Assembly: GCF_030824335.1 (NCBI RefSeq)
Contig: NZ_JAVBXX010000026.1
Location: forward strand, 1 to 46,322
Reading direction: 5' to 3'
Origin: Azonexus sp.
GTDB lineage: Bacteria; Pseudomonadota; Gammaproteobacteria; Burkholderiales; Rhodocyclaceae
DNA length: 46,322 nt
The position numbers and the translations under genes were made by a program. Positions within the stretch are counted from its first letter, which is position 1. Every line of letters begins with the position of its first letter. Below, one piece after another: positions 17,713 to 27,647 of this stretch. The notes below the pieces were generated by a model. It was not told the DNA's origin, searched no databases, and worked only from the letters and a program-made list of their open reading frames with translations.

Positions 17713-20486
17713 TACAGCGAGCGTGCCACTTCCTGGATTTCGTACACTTCGAGCTGATCGCCCACCTGAATGTCATTCGTACCACGCAACGACAGACCGC
17801 ACTCGAAGTTGGAACGGACTTCCTTGACGTCGTCCTTGAAGCGCTTCAGCGAATCGAGCTCACCATCCCACTGTACAACGTGGTTACGCAGCAGACGGAC
17901 ACGCGAATTGCGCTTGATGAAGCCTTCCAAGACGTAACAGCCGGCAATATTGCCCACCTTGGAAACAGTGATGACCTGGCGAATCTCGACCATGCCGGTA
18001 ATCTGCTCGCGCTTCTCCGGCGCCAGCATGCCGGTCAGGGCGGCCTTGACCTCGTCTACCGCATCGTAAATCACGTTGTAGTAACGGATATCGACCCCGA
18101 AGTTCTCGGCCAGCTTGCGCGAGCCGGCATCGGCACGAATGTTGAAGCCGATAATGACGGCGCCGGAAGCCTGCGCCAGATTGACGTCGGATTCGCTGAT
18201 CGCACCGACCGCGCCGTGAATGATCTGCACGCGGACTTCTTCGTTCGACAGCTTGGACAGGGTCTGCACCAGTGCTTCCTGCGAACCTTGCACGTCGGCC
18301 TTGACGATCAGCGGCAGGGTCTTGACGGCGCCTTCTTCCATCTGCTGGAACATGTTTTCCAGCTTGGCGGCCTGCTGCTTGGCCAGCTTGACGTCGCGGA
18401 ACTTGCCCTGACGGAACAAGGCGATTTCGCGGGCTTTCTTTTCGTCAGCCAACACAATCGCTTCTTCACCGGCAGCCGGCACATCCGACAGACCGAGAAT
18501 TTCCACCGGAATCGATGGCCCTGCTTCGTTGATCGGCTTGCCGTTTTCGTCGAGCATGGCACGTACCCGGCCAAATACCTGACCAGCCAGCACAATGTCG
18601 CCACGCTTCAAGGTGCCGGACTGAACCAGCATGGTTGCCACGGCACCGCGTCCCTTGTCGAGACGGGCTTCGATGATCAGACCCTTGGCCGGCGCATCCT
18701 TCTGTGCCGTCAGTTCCAGCACTTCAGCCTGCAACAGCACCTGCTCAAGCAACTCGTCGATACCGGTACCCTTCTTGGCCGAAACACCAACGAACGGGGA
18801 ATCGCCGCCGTACTCTTCCGGAATGACGCCTTCGGCAACCAGTTCCTGCTTGACGCGGTCCAGGTTGGCATCCGGCTTGTCGATCTTGTTGACCGCAACC
18901 ACCAGCGGCACACCGGCCGCCTTGGCGTGGTGGATCGCTTCCTTGGTCTGCGGCATCACGCCGTCGTCGGCTGCAACAACCAGAATGACGATGTCGGTAG
19001 CCTTGGCACCGCGCGCCCGCATTGCCGTAAAGGCTTCGTGACCCGGGGTGTCGAGGAAGGTGATCATGCCGCGTTCGGTTTCGACGTGGTAGGCACCAAT
19101 ATGCTGGGTAATGCCGCCGGCTTCGCCTGATGCCACCTTGGCACGACGGATGTAATCGAGCAGCGAGGTCTTGCCGTGGTCGACGTGACCCATGACGGTC
19201 ACCACCGGCGCACGATGCTCAAGCGGCACATCCTTGTGCTCCGTGTGCTCTTCGAGGAAGGCATCCGGGTCATCCAGCTTGGCAGCCAGCGCCTTGTGGC
19301 CCATTTCCTCGACGACAATCATTGCGGTTTCCTGGTCGAGCACCTGATTGATGGTGACCATGGAACCCATTTTCATCATGACCTTGATGATCTCGATGGC
19401 CTTGACGGCCATCTTGTGCGCCAGATCGGAAACGGAAATGGTTTCCGGAATGTGCACTTCACGACTGATCGGCTCGGTCGGCGCCTGGAAGCTGCCTTGA
19501 CCGTCGTCAGACTTGTTATGCGATTTTTTGTGACCGTGGCGATTATCCTTCCAGCCACTGCCGCTGTCGGCACCACGGGTCTTGATGCCGGCTTTCTTCT
19601 TGCCATCATCGGCAGCACGGCCACCCTTATCGCCCTTCTTGGCGGCACCCGGTGCATCGGGTTTCTTATGCAAAGTACCCTTTTCACCTTCGCTGGCACG
19701 CGTCTGCACTGCAGCTTGCTGTTTCGCCTCTTCCGCCAACTTGGCGGCGACTGCAGCAGCCTCGGCTTGCTGACGCATTTCCGATGCCCTGGCTTCACGC
19801 GCCTGCTTTTCCTTGAGCTCGCGCTCCTGAATTTCGCGTAAGCGATTGGAACGACGCGCCTCTTCCTCGCGGGATTTCAGTTCCTTTTCGCCAATAATGG
19901 CGGCGCGATCCAAGGGGCGCAAAGTAACCGTCGGCGCGGGTGGGACAACCGCTTCAACCACCTCAACAACAGGCTCAGGTACCACGACTTCAACGACTGG
20001 CTCAGGCTCAGGCTCGGGTTCCGGCTCTGGTTCCGGCTCGAGCACCGGCTCAGGAATCACTTCCACCACCGGCTCGATTACCGGTTCGGCGGCAAACGCC
20101 TCAATCGGCCCGGACGTATCAATTGGCTGATCGAGCACTTCGGACTCAGCATCTTCATCCGTCCCGGCCTCCGGCAGGTGCTCTGCGACATCGCGCTTGA
20201 CCAGCACACGCTTTTTGCGCACTTCAACCTGAACAGTACGGGCTCGGCCATGCGAATCGGTCGCCTTGATTTCAGAAGTCTGCTTGCGCGTCAGCGTAAT
20301 CTTGTTCTGGGGATTATCTTCGCCATGCGAACGGCGCAAATAATCCAGCAGACTGGTTTTGTCCTGATCATTCAGGGTATCTTGCCCCCCGTTTTTTCCC
20401 ACACCAGCACGGCCCAATTGCTCAAGCAGTGCCTCAACGGGCATTTTCAGTTCAACGGCAAATTGTGAAACAGTTGTTGCGGACAT
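17712..20486 (-). CDS. infB: translation initiation factor IF-2
   Basis: 924 residues. IF-2 brings formyl-Met-tRNA to the 30S subunit and promotes subunit joining with GTP hydrolysis. An N-terminal IF2-N domain (residues about 1-60, [18 protein letters not shown]) is followed by a long charged linker with a Pro-Glu repeat, a second IF2-N-like region ([20 protein letters not shown]), the G domain with GHVDHGKT near 430, DTPGHEAF and NKIDKPDAN, and the C-terminal domains ending near [11 protein letters not shown]. The ATG at 20486 follows a perfect AGGAGG, which favours it over the upstream in-frame ATG at 20561. Further in-frame starts could give the shorter IF-2 forms known in E. coli; I cannot show that here. 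Confidence 0.97.
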   Translation of the reverse strand: MSATTVSQFAVELKMPVEALLEQLGRAGVGKNGGQDTLNDQDKTSLLDYLRRSHGEDNPQNKITLTRKQTSEIKATDSHGRARTVQVEVRKKRVLVKRDVAEHLPEAGTDEDAESEVLDQPIDTSGPIEAFAAEPVIEPVVEVIPEPVLEPEPEPEPEPEPEPVVEVVVPEPVVEVVEAVVPPAPTVTLRPLDRAAIIGEKELKSREEEARRSNRLREIQERELKEKQAREARASEMRQQAEAAAVAAKLAEEAKQQAAVQTRASEGEKGTLHKKPDAPGAAKKGDKGGRAADDGKKKAGIKTRGADSGSGWKDNRHGHKKSHNKSDDGQGSFQAPTEPISREVHIPETISVSDLAHKMAVKAIEIIKVMMKMGSMVTINQVLDQETAMIVVEEMGHKALAAKLDDPDAFLEEHTEHKDVPLEHRAPVVTVMGHVDHGKTSLLDYIRRAKVASGEAGGITQHIGAYHVETERGMITFLDTPGHEAFTAMRARGAKATDIVILVVAADDGVMPQTKEAIHHAKAAGVPLVVAVNKIDKPDANLDRVKQELVAEGVIPEEYGGDSPFVGVSAKKGTGIDELLEQVLLQAEVLELTAQKDAPAKGLIIEARLDKGRGAVATMLVQSGTLKRGDIVLAGQVFGRVRAMLDENGKPINEAGPSIPVEILGLSDVPAAGEEAIVLADEKKAREIALFRQGKFRDVKLAKQQAAKLENMFQQMEEGAVKTLPLIVKADVQGSQEALVQTLSKLSNEEVRVQIIHGAVGAISESDVNLAQASGAVIIGFNIRADAGSRKLAENFGVDIRYYNVIYDAVDEVKAALTGMLAPEKREQITGMVEIRQVITVSKVGNIAGCYVLEGFIKRNSRVRLLRNHVVQWDGELDSLKRFKDDVKEVRSNFECGLSLRGTNDIQVGDQLEVYEIQEVARSL
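19999..20052 (-). repeat. Pro-Glu coding repeat in infB
   Basis: A short tandem array of six-base units (GGCTCA, GGCTCG, GGTTCC and variants on the plus strand) encodes an EPEPEPEP run in the IF-2 linker. Units differ mostly at third positions, so slippage here would change linker length without shifting frame. Confidence 0.7.
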
Positions 20487-20502
20487 AGTTACTACCTCCT
20501 GC

Positions 20503-21975
20503 TCACTCGAACCAGTGAGCTCGTGCCTTGAGAATGATTTCCTTGGCACGCTCATCGTCAATGCCGGTCATTTCCGTCAGTTCATCAACCGCCAGTTCGG
20601 CGAGATCGTCGCGCGTCTTGACATCATGTTCGGCCAGTTTGGCGGCCAATTCCTTGGTCATGCCTTCGAGACCAATCAGGTCGTCGGCAACATTTTCAAG
20701 TTTTTCTTCGGTCGCAATCGCCTCGGTGAGCAGCGCATTGCGCGAGCGATTACGCAACTCGTTGACGATATCTTCGTCCAGACCATCAATTTCCAACATT
20801 TCAGCCAGCGGAACGTAGGCCACCTCTTCCAGTGTCGAGAAACCTTCCTCGATCAGCAGATCAGCCAGTTCTTCATCAATATCCAGCTTTTCAATGAACA
20901 TGGTGCGGGTTACGGCGTATTCTGCCTCGGTCCGCTTGGCCGACTCGTCCTGAGTCATCAGGTTGATCGTCCAGCCAGTCAATTCAGATGCGAGGCGAAC
21001 ATTCTGACCGCTGCGACCAATCGCAATGGCCAGATTATCTTCGTCAACCACAACATCCATCGCGTGCTTTTCTTCATCGACCACAATCGACGACACTTCG
21101 GCCGGCGACAACGCGCCGATCACGAACTGGGCCGGATCAGCCGACCACAGCACGATGTCGATATTCTCGCCACCGATTTCATTACGTACTGCCGTGACGC
21201 GGGAACCGCGCAAACCGACACAGGTACCGATCGGATCGATACGCGGATCGTTCGACTTGACGGCAATCTTGGCACGCATCCCCGGATCACGGGCACAGGC
21301 CTTCAACTCCATCAAACCATCTTCAATTTCCGGCACTTCCAGATTGAACAGTTTGATAACGAATTCCGGCGCCGTACGCGACAGGATGATTTGCGGACCA
21401 CGTGCACCGCGATCGATACGCAGCAGATAGGCACGGACTCGGTCGCCAACACGCAGATTTTCCTTGGGAATCATCTGGTCACGCGGCAGCAGGGCTTCGA
21501 TCTTGCCCGCTTCGATGATGGCGTTGCCGCGCTCCATACGCTTGATCGTGCCGAAAACGATATGTTCCTTGCGCTCAAGGAAGTCGGCCAGAATTTGCTC
21601 ACGCTCGGCATCGCGAATTTTTTGCAGAATGACCTGCTTGGCAGCCTGGGCGCCAATACGCCCAAAATCAATCGGCTCCAGCGGCTCTTCCAGATAATCA
21701 CCAGCCTCGATCTCGGGATCATCCTTTTGCGCTTCGGGCAACGGACGCTCCAGGTATTCGTTAACGTATTCGTTTTCCGGAACGATCAGCCAGCGGCGGA
21801 AGGACTCGAAATTACCGGTCGCGCGATCAATCGACACACGCACTTCGGCTTCGTCGTGGATACGCTTCTTGGTCGCAGATGCGAGCGCCAGCTCAAGCGC
21901 GCCAAAAACGATTTCCTTGGCGACATTCTTTTCGCGGGCCAGTGCATCGACCAACAGCAACAGTTCACGGCTCAT
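20503..21975 (-). CDS. nusA: transcription termination/antitermination factor NusA
   Basis: 490 residues, close to the E. coli length of 495. The N-terminal RNA-polymerase-binding domain (about 1-130; [24 protein letters not shown]) is followed by S1 ([19 protein letters not shown]), two KH domains ([19 protein letters not shown] and [19 protein letters not shown]) and two C-terminal acidic helix-hairpin-helix repeats of the AR type (about 360-490), as in other proteobacteria. GGAGG lies before the ATG. NusA may act on the hairpins in its own operon leader (22444-22518). Confidence 0.98.
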   Translation of the reverse strand: MSRELLLLVDALAREKNVAKEIVFGALELALASATKKRIHDEAEVRVSIDRATGNFESFRRWLIVPENEYVNEYLERPLPEAQKDDPEIEAGDYLEEPLEPIDFGRIGAQAAKQVILQKIRDAEREQILADFLERKEHIVFGTIKRMERGNAIIEAGKIEALLPRDQMIPKENLRVGDRVRAYLLRIDRGARGPQIILSRTAPEFVIKLFNLEVPEIEDGLMELKACARDPGMRAKIAVKSNDPRIDPIGTCVGLRGSRVTAVRNEIGGENIDIVLWSADPAQFVIGALSPAEVSSIVVDEEKHAMDVVVDEDNLAIAIGRSGQNVRLASELTGWTINLMTQDESAKRTEAEYAVTRTMFIEKLDIDEELADLLIEEGFSTLEEVAYVPLAEMLEIDGLDEDIVNELRNRSRNALLTEAIATEEKLENVADDLIGLEGMTKELAAKLAEHDVKTRDDLAELAVDELTEMTGIDDERAKEIILKARAHWFE

Positions 21976-21996
21976 GGGCTAAAACCTCCAGGTACT

Positions 21997-22437
21997 TCAG
22001 TCGAATTTCGGCACCAGACGTGCCTTTTCGATATTGTTGAATTCGAGTTCCGTGTCTTCCTTTTCAAGGCGAAGACCAACCTTGCCGTCCTTGCAGCCGA
22101 GCAGTTGCCCCTGGAAGTTCCGGCGATTATTGTGCGGGATGCGCAGCTTGATCTGGATTTCCTGACCAGCAAAACGTTCGAAGTCAGCTTCCTTTTTCAC
22201 CACGCGATCCAAGCCGGGCGAAGAAATTTCCAGCCGGTCAAAATCGAAGTTTTCCACCTCGAAAACACGGGTCAATTGATTGGAAACCTTGGCGCAGTCT
22301 TCCACATCGATGCCGGTTTCTCTGCCGGGCGCATCGATGAATACGCGGATAGTCCGTCCACGCGGCGACATTTCGACATCGACCAGTTCATAGCCCAAGC
22401 CAGTGACCGTCGTTTCAAGCAGCGAATTTAAATCCAT
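21997..22437 (-). CDS. rimP: ribosome maturation factor RimP
   Basis: 146 residues with the two-domain RimP layout: LGYELVDVEMSPRGRTIRVFIDAPG, then VEDCAKVSNQL and LEISSPGLDRVVKKEADFERF, and a C-terminal SH3-like domain (about 85-146) ending VPKFD. It is needed for 30S maturation. The ATG at 22437 is chosen; a GTG two codons upstream (22443) is an alternative. No good ribosome site is visible before either. First gene of the operon, preceded by an attenuator-like hairpin only 16 bases away. Confidence 0.95.
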   Translation of the reverse strand: MDLNSLLETTVTGLGYELVDVEMSPRGRTIRVFIDAPGRETGIDVEDCAKVSNQLTRVFEVENFDFDRLEISSPGLDRVVKKEADFERFAGQEIQIKLRIPHNNRRNFQGQLLGCKDGKVGLRLEKEDTELEFNNIEKARLVPKFD

Positions 22438-22443
22438 AGCCAC

Positions 22444-22469
22444 AAATAAAAAATGGGCGAAACGCCCAC
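22444..22469 (-). terminator. attenuator-like hairpin in the rimP leader
   Basis: On the minus strand GTGGGCG (22469-22463), loop TTT, CGCCCAT (22459-22453), then a T-rich tract (complement of 22444-22453). This is a classic intrinsic terminator placed between the operon promoter and the first gene. An upstream hairpin, CACGGG-N9-CCCGTG followed by GTTTTTG (22518-22490), lies right at the expected transcript start or is the rluB terminator. Confidence 0.6.
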
Positions 22470-22519
22470 CTCAGAAAAATAAGATGCCCGCAAAAACCAC
22501 GGGAGAAACAAACCCGTGA

Positions 22520-22548
22520 ATTATAACGAGTTTATTCCTCCCTAACAA
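22520..22548 (-). promoter_or_regulatory. promoter of the rimP-nusA-infB operon
   Basis: On the minus strand TTGTTA (22548-22543), a spacer of exactly 17 bases and a perfect TATAAT (22525-22520). The start site is expected near 22513, giving a leader of about 75 bases with one or two hairpins before rimP. Confidence 0.7.
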
Positions 22549-22587
22549 TCGCTACCGGTGCTACAGCGTGCTTTTTGCTGCCCTGAA

Positions 22588-23658
22588 TCAAGCTTCCTGC
22601 AGCTTCTCCGCCCTGGCCATCTCACGCATCAACAACTTCATTTCGGTTTCGTCCAGTTCCCGGCAACGACCCCGCTTCAACTGCGGCGGCAAACTGAACG
22701 GACCGTAACGCACACGAATCAGTCGACTGACTGTGCAGCCAACGGCCTCGAACATCCGACGCACTTCCCGATTGCGCCCTTCGAACAGGCTGACGCGATA
22801 CCAGCGATTAGCCCCCTCGCCGCCCGCATCGACCAGACTGGAAAAACTCGCCGGGCCATCCTCCAGCTGCACACCGCTGAGCAGTTGCTGGTGCGCCTCA
22901 AGCGTCAGTTCGCCAAGCACCCGTACGGCGTACTCGCGAACCATTTCGGAACTTGGGTGCATCAGCTTGTTGGCCAGCTCACCGGAAGTCGTAAACAGCA
23001 GCAATCCCGAGGTATTGAAATCCAGACGCCCGACATTGATCCAGCGCCCACCACGAATGCGCGGCAACGCAGCAAAAACCGAGGGACGACCATCCGGGTC
23101 GTCGCGCGACACGATTTCGCCTTCCGGCTTGTGATACATCAGCACGCGCGGCGGACGCGAACTACTGCCGGTGAAACGGATGTTGATCAAGCGACCGCCG
23201 ATCTTGACCTTGTCGGTCGGCACGACCGATTGGCCGATCGTCGCAACCACCCCATTGACGCTGACCTTGCCGGCCGCAATCCACTCTTCCATCTCGCGGC
23301 GCGAACCCACACCAGCCTGCGCCAGCGCTTTCTGCAGACGTTCCGGTTTGGCTTCGATCAGCGGCTTGCCGTTGCGCCCGATATTGCCGCGATTGGCCCG
23401 GCCGGTCTGCGGCACGCCCTGACGCCGACGCGGTGCCGGCTTGGCGTCAACTTCATCCAGCGGTGCTTCATCGGGCGACCCTGCGGGGCCACGGGCCTGT
23501 TGCGGCGAAATATTGCGGTCAACACCGCGCCGAGACCGTTTTTCAACGGGGGAATCCTTGGCAAAATCGCTAGCAAAACCGCCTGGCTTTCCCGCTGCGC
23601 GGGAAGTCCCGGGTTTATCCGCTGCGCGGAAAGGTGTTCTTTTATTGGTTTTCATCAT
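22588..23658 (-). CDS. rluB: 23S rRNA pseudouridine(2605) synthase RluB-like
   Basis: 356 residues. An N-terminal basic, disordered extension (about 1-103, rich in Arg, Lys, Pro and Gly) precedes the S4 domain ([27 protein letters not shown]) and the RsuA/RluB catalytic domain with Asp in [51 protein letters not shown] and an [15 protein letters not shown] ending are typical of RluB. Position 2605 is inferred from the family. The start (ATG at 23658 or 23655) overlaps the end of scpB by 17 bases, so the two are coupled. A copy of the recurrent genome word (23513-23523) lies inside the extension and is read as VDRN. Confidence 0.93.
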   Translation of the reverse strand: MMKTNKRTPFRAADKPGTSRAAGKPGGFASDFAKDSPVEKRSRRGVDRNISPQQARGPAGSPDEAPLDEVDAKPAPRRRQGVPQTGRANRGNIGRNGKPLIEAKPERLQKALAQAGVGSRREMEEWIAAGKVSVNGVVATIGQSVVPTDKVKIGGRLINIRFTGSSSRPPRVLMYHKPEGEIVSRDDPDGRPSVFAALPRIRGGRWINVGRLDFNTSGLLLFTTSGELANKLMHPSSEMVREYAVRVLGELTLEAHQQLLSGVQLEDGPASFSSLVDAGGEGANRWYRVSLFEGRNREVRRMFEAVGCTVSRLIRVRYGPFSLPPQLKRGRCRELDETEMKLLMREMARAEKLQEA

Positions 23659-24187
23659 TCAGCTCCAGTGTCTGGCTGATTTGTTCAAGCGGCGGCAGTT
23701 CGCTGACGCTGCGCAGGCCCAGATCATCAAGAAATTTTTTCGTCGTGGCAAACAATGCCGGGCGTCCCGGCGTATCGCGGTGACCGACGACATCGATCCA
23801 ACCGCGCTCTTCCAAAGTTTTAATTACATTGGTGTTGACCGCAACACCACGGATTTCCTCAATACCGCCACGCGTTATCGGCTGACGATAGGCGATGATG
23901 GCCAGTGTTTCAAGTACGGCCCGCGAATATTTCGGCGGTCGTTCCGGATTCAGCCGGTCAAGATACGGCAAATACTCGGCCCGCGTCCGAAAACGCCAGC
24001 CGGAAGCCAGCTGGATCAACTCCACCGGCCGCTCAACCCAGTCTTCGCGCAACTGATCGAGCAACTTGCGCAAGGTATCCGACGAAAAATCTTCGTCAAA
24101 CATCTTTTTCAGCTCATGCGTCGTCATCGGCTCGCGCGCCGCGAGCAAGGCAGCTTCAAGAATTTTCTTGACCTGAGTCGGTTCCAT
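23642..24187 (-). CDS. scpB: segregation and condensation protein B
   Basis: 181 residues. ScpB is the winged-helix partner that, with ScpA, completes the SMC condensin. [51 protein letters not shown] and [29 protein letters not shown] are clear ScpB blocks. It overlaps scpA by 32 bases and rluB by 17. Gammaproteobacteria such as E. coli use MukBEF instead, so this pair fits a betaproteobacterium. No smc gene is in the window. Confidence 0.95.
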   Translation of the reverse strand: MEPTQVKKILEAALLAAREPMTTHELKKMFDEDFSSDTLRKLLDQLREDWVERPVELIQLASGWRFRTRAEYLPYLDRLNPERPPKYSRAVLETLAIIAYRQPITRGGIEEIRGVAVNTNVIKTLEERGWIDVVGHRDTPGRPALFATTKKFLDDLGLRSVSELPPLEQISQTLELNDENQ

Positions 24188-25085
24188 CGCTCCCGTCCAT
24201 GACCGCTTCCTGTTCTACGCCCGACACCGCTTCCAACTCAAGGTCATCCACCCCGCGCAGATTTACATAAATCGGCGCAAAGGCCTCGGTCTGCGTAATG
24301 CGGATCAACTTCTCGCGCCCCAGTTCAAGCATGGCGAGAAAATGCACGACCAGCCCAGGCACGCCCATCGCGCCATCAAACAACGTTTCAAAGTGCACAA
24401 AACCGCCCCGCTCCTGCAGGATGCGCAGAATGATGCCCATGTGTTCGCGCACCGACAACTCTTCACGGCTGATCTTGTGATTGCGCTTCAACACCGCCTG
24501 GCGCACCACCGCCATCCAGGCGTCCTTCAGATCCTCCACCGAAACTTCCGGCAAACGCACGAACAACGACTTCTCAACCAGCGTCTCGACCCAGAAAAAC
24601 TCCCGCTCGGCCTGCGGCAACGCGTTCAGATTCTGGCCGGCAATCTTCATCTGCTCATATTCCATCAGCCGGCGCACCAACTCGGCCCGCGGATCTTCCG
24701 CCTCGTCGCTATCACCCAGCTTCGGCCGCGGCAGCAGCATGCGCGACTTGATCTCGATCAGCATCGCTGCCATGACGAGGTATTCGGCAGCCAGTTCAAG
24801 ATTGCTGACTTCCATCTTGTCGATGTAATCAAGGTACTGGCGGGTCAACGGCGCCATCGGGATATCCAGGATATCGACGTTGGCCTTGCGGATCAGGTAG
24901 AGCAACAGATCGAGCGGCCCTTCGAAGGCATCGAGCATGATCGCCAGCGCATCCGGCGGGATATACAAATCCTGCGGCAAAGCCGCCATCGGCTCGCCAT
25001 AGATGCGGGCCACCGGCGCGAAAAGTGTGGCCTGCGCCACGTCGCCCGTGCGGCCAGGCTCTGCTTCCATGGACGCAATATTCAT
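24156..25085 (-). CDS. scpA: segregation and condensation protein A
   Basis: 309 residues. ScpA is the kleisin that bridges the SMC heads. The family core starts at [48 protein letters not shown], with the [14 protein letters not shown] signature, and runs through [21 protein letters not shown]. The C-terminal winged helix is around 210-290, and the tail is acidic. The ATG at 25085 is used; about 40 residues precede the conserved core, so a start at a later Met (25070 or the MAALPQDLY Met) is possible. The gene follows trpS by 43 bases. Confidence 0.93.
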   Translation of the reverse strand: MNIASMEAEPGRTGDVAQATLFAPVARIYGEPMAALPQDLYIPPDALAIMLDAFEGPLDLLLYLIRKANVDILDIPMAPLTRQYLDYIDKMEVSNLELAAEYLVMAAMLIEIKSRMLLPRPKLGDSDEAEDPRAELVRRLMEYEQMKIAGQNLNALPQAEREFFWVETLVEKSLFVRLPEVSVEDLKDAWMAVVRQAVLKRNHKISREELSVREHMGIILRILQERGGFVHFETLFDGAMGVPGLVVHFLAMLELGREKLIRITQTEAFAPIYVNLRGVDDLELEAVSGVEQEAVMDGSDGTDSGQENS

Positions 25086-25128
25086 GCGCCGACCGCCAGA
25101 CAGCGGAAACGGAACGGCGCCAGCGACA

Positions 25129-26331
25129 TCAGTTGTATTCCAGCCCCATCGATTCGCGCACGTCGCGCATTGTTTCGCGGGCCAGTTCGCGCGCCTTCTC
25201 GCAGCCATCGGCCACGATGCTCTTGACCAGCGATGGGTCATCCAGATACATCTGTGCCCGCTCACGCATCGGCGCCTGCTCTTTCAGAATGCTCTCGATC
25301 ACCGGTTGCTTGCATTCGATACAGCCGATACCGGCCGTGCGACAGCCCTCCTGCACCCAGGCCTTGACCTCGTCACCCGAGTAAACCTCGTGCAACTGCC
25401 AGACCGGGCAACGCGCCGGATCGCCCGGATCGGTGCGGCGTACCCGATTGGTATCGGTCGGCATGCTCTTCACCTTCTTGGCCACCGATTCCTCGGACTC
25501 TCGCATGGTGATCGTATTGTTGTACGACTTGGACATCTTCTGCCCGTCCAGCCCCGGCATTTTCGACGCTTCGGTCAGCAGATAACCCGGCTCGACCAGG
25601 ATCATCTTGCCGGTGCCTTCGAGGAAACCAAACAGTCTTTCGCGGTCAACGGCCGACATATGCTGAATATCGTTGAGCATGGCTTTCGCCTGCTCTACCG
25701 CTTCCTTGTCGCCCTCCTGCTGGAAACGGGTGCGCAACTCGTCGTACAGGCGTGCCTTCTTGCTGCCCAGTTTCTTGACGGCTTCGCGCGCCTTGTCCTC
25801 GAAACCCGGCTCGCGACCGTACATGTGGTTGAAGCGACGGGCCAGTTCGCGGGTGAATTCGACGTGCGGGATCTGGTCCTCGCCGACCGGCACCTTGTCG
25901 GCGCGATAAATCAGAATGTCGGCGCTCATCAGCAAGGGATAACCGAGGAACCCGTAAGTCGCCAGATCCTTGCCGGCCAGCTTTTCCTGCTGATCCTTGT
26001 AGGTCGGCACGCGCTCCAGCCAGCTCAGCGGCGTCATCATCGACATCAAGAGATGCAACTCGGCATGCTCCGGCACCTTGGACTGGATGAACAGCGTCGC
26101 CTGATTCGGGTCGACCCCGGCCGCCAGCCAGTCGATGACCATGTCCATCGCCGACTGTTCGATCCCTTGCGGACTGTCGTACTGCGTGGTCAGGGCGTGC
26201 CAGTCGGCCACGAAAAACAGGCAGGGATATTCATGCTGAAGCTTGACCCAGTTTTTCAGCACACCATGGTAATGACCAAGATGCAGCGACCCGGTTGGGC
26301 GCATGCCGGAAAGGACACGTTCTGCGTACAT
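25129..26331 (-). CDS. trpS: tryptophanyl-tRNA synthetase
   Basis: 400 residues, a class Ic synthetase that charges tRNA-Trp. SGMRPTGSLHLGHYHG carries the HIGH-type motif (near residue 18), and GQKMSKSYNNTI the KMSKS loop. It has the slightly longer form with a Cys-rich insert near 310-350 (CPVWQLHEVYSGDEV and CIECKQP) seen in many betaproteobacterial enzymes. It starts six bases after the M50 protease gene in the same leftward operon. Confidence 0.96.
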   Translation of the reverse strand: MYAERVLSGMRPTGSLHLGHYHGVLKNWVKLQHEYPCLFFVADWHALTTQYDSPQGIEQSAMDMVIDWLAAGVDPNQATLFIQSKVPEHAELHLLMSMMTPLSWLERVPTYKDQQEKLAGKDLATYGFLGYPLLMSADILIYRADKVPVGEDQIPHVEFTRELARRFNHMYGREPGFEDKAREAVKKLGSKKARLYDELRTRFQQEGDKEAVEQAKAMLNDIQHMSAVDRERLFGFLEGTGKMILVEPGYLLTEASKMPGLDGQKMSKSYNNTITMRESEESVAKKVKSMPTDTNRVRRTDPGDPARCPVWQLHEVYSGDEVKAWVQEGCRTAGIGCIECKQPVIESILKEQAPMRERAQMYLDDPSLVKSIVADGCEKARELARETMRDVRESMGLEYN

Positions 26332-26337
26332 AGGAAT

Positions 26338-26994
26338 TTAATAAAGACCAAAAAGGGTTTCGATGGCTCGCGCCGCGAAGGCGACCAGCGGATTCATGAT
26401 TTCGCCGAGGATACCGGTGAACAGGAGGACCAGCAAAATGGGAAAGCCCCAGCGCTCAAGCTGGGCAAACTTCCAGGCCAGCCGATGCGGCAGCAGGCTG
26501 ACCGCAATACGTCCGCCATCGAGCGGCGGCAAAGGCAGCAAATTCAGCACCATCAACACACAATTGATGATGATGCCGAACTCTGCCATGCGCGCCAGCG
26601 GCACGCTGAAAAACGGCGGGGCCAGCCACGACAGCTTGAACATCAGCGCCCAGAAACAGGCCATCGCGAGGTTGGCTGCGGGTCCGGCAGCAGCGACCCA
26701 GAGCATGTCTTTCTTTGGATTGCGCATGCGGCTGAAATCCACCGGCACCGGTTTGGCGTAGCCGAACAGGAAATTGCCGGCCGAAAACAACAGAATGGCC
26801 AGCGGAATCAGGATGGTGCCGACCAGATCGACGTGACGCAGCGGATTGATGCTGATACGTCCGAGTTGCCAGGCCGTCGGATCACCGAAATGGCGCGCCG
26901 CGTAACCGTGAGCAGCCTCGTGCAGCGTGATCGCAAAAATCACCGGCAAGGCGGCAATTGCGATGGTCTGGATCAGGGCGTTGATATCGAGCAT
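26338..26994 (-). CDS. M50 (site-2) membrane metalloprotease
   Basis: 218 residues, polytopic. The zinc motif HEAAH is at 25-29 in the first helix (FAITLHEAAHGYAARHFGD), and the second conserved motif, NLLPLPPLDGGR (near 155-167), supplies the Asp ligand. About five to six hydrophobic segments are visible and there is no PDZ domain, so it is the short S2P-like form. The substrate is unknown. Start: the ATG at 26994 is preferred over a TTG at 27000 that would overlap yciO. This gene between yciO and trpS is a familiar arrangement in betaproteobacteria. Confidence 0.9.
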   Translation of the reverse strand: MLDINALIQTIAIAALPVIFAITLHEAAHGYAARHFGDPTAWQLGRISINPLRHVDLVGTILIPLAILLFSAGNFLFGYAKPVPVDFSRMRNPKKDMLWVAAAGPAANLAMACFWALMFKLSWLAPPFFSVPLARMAEFGIIINCVLMVLNLLPLPPLDGGRIAVSLLPHRLAWKFAQLERWGFPILLVLLFTGILGEIMNPLVAFAARAIETLFGLY

Positions 26995-26996
26995 GG

Positions 26997-27623
26997 TCAA
27001 TCGAGGCCAAACAAGGCGAGCGGCCCACGTCCGGCGCGAATCAGCTCGGGCGCGGAACCGGTCAGATCGATCACCGTCGTCGGCTCTATACCGCAGGTGC
27101 CGGCGTCGAGGATCAATTCGATCTGCTCATCGAGGCGATCCTGGATTTCCCAGCCTTCGGTCAGCGGTGTTTCATCGCCCGGCAATTGCAACGTAGTCGT
27201 CAGCAAAGGCTCGTTGAGTTCTTCCAGCAAGGCCAACGCTACCGGATGATCGGGCACCCGCACACCAATGGTCTTGCGCTTCGGATGCATGACCCGGCGC
27301 GGCAATTCCTTGCTGCCTTCGAGAATGAAGGTGTAACTACCCGGCGTCGCCGCTTTGAGCAAGCGATATTGCGCATTGTCGACCCGGGCGTAATTGGCGA
27401 TCTCGGAGAGGTCGCGCACCATCAGCGTCAGGTGATGCCGCTCATCCATCTGACGAATCAGGCGGATGCGATCCAGCGCCTCCCTATCGCCAAGATGACA
27501 CGCCAGGGCGTAGCAGGAATCGGTTGGCAAGGCGACGATGGCACCGTCACGAATGAATTCGGCAGCCTGCACAAGCAGCCGTTGCTGCGGGGAATCAGGA
27601 TGGATATTAACGACGCGGGTCAT
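26997..27623 (-). CDS. yciO: YciO/Sua5-type threonylcarbamoyl-AMP synthase family protein
   Basis: 208 residues with a single YrdC/Sua5 domain: GAIVALPTDSCYALACHL, the conserved substrate-cavity block, MDERHHLTLMVRDLSEIANYA and GSYTFILEGSKELPRRV, and then TIGVRVPDHPVA. TsaC/Sua5 makes the threonylcarbamoyl-AMP used for tRNA t6A; YciO is a paralogue whose own role is less settled. The length and the pattern PTDSCYALA fit YciO better than TsaC. Its stop lies two bases before the M50 protease ATG. A 10-base direct repeat (GGTCAATTCG twice, 27625-27644) lies just upstream. Confidence 0.87.
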   Translation of the reverse strand: MTRVVNIHPDSPQQRLLVQAAEFIRDGAIVALPTDSCYALACHLGDREALDRIRLIRQMDERHHLTLMVRDLSEIANYARVDNAQYRLLKAATPGSYTFILEGSKELPRRVMHPKRKTIGVRVPDHPVALALLEELNEPLLTTTLQLPGDETPLTEGWEIQDRLDEQIELILDAGTCGIEPTTVIDLTGSAPELIRAGRGPLALFGLD

Positions 27624-27647
27624 AGGTCAATTCGGGTCAATTCGGTT

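Noticed and set aside
25641..25650. CGCGGTCAAC in trpS, AGCGGTCGAC at 5333 and ATCGACCGCA at 13381
   Set aside because: One mismatch to the recurrent word; left out of the count so that only exact copies support the claim.
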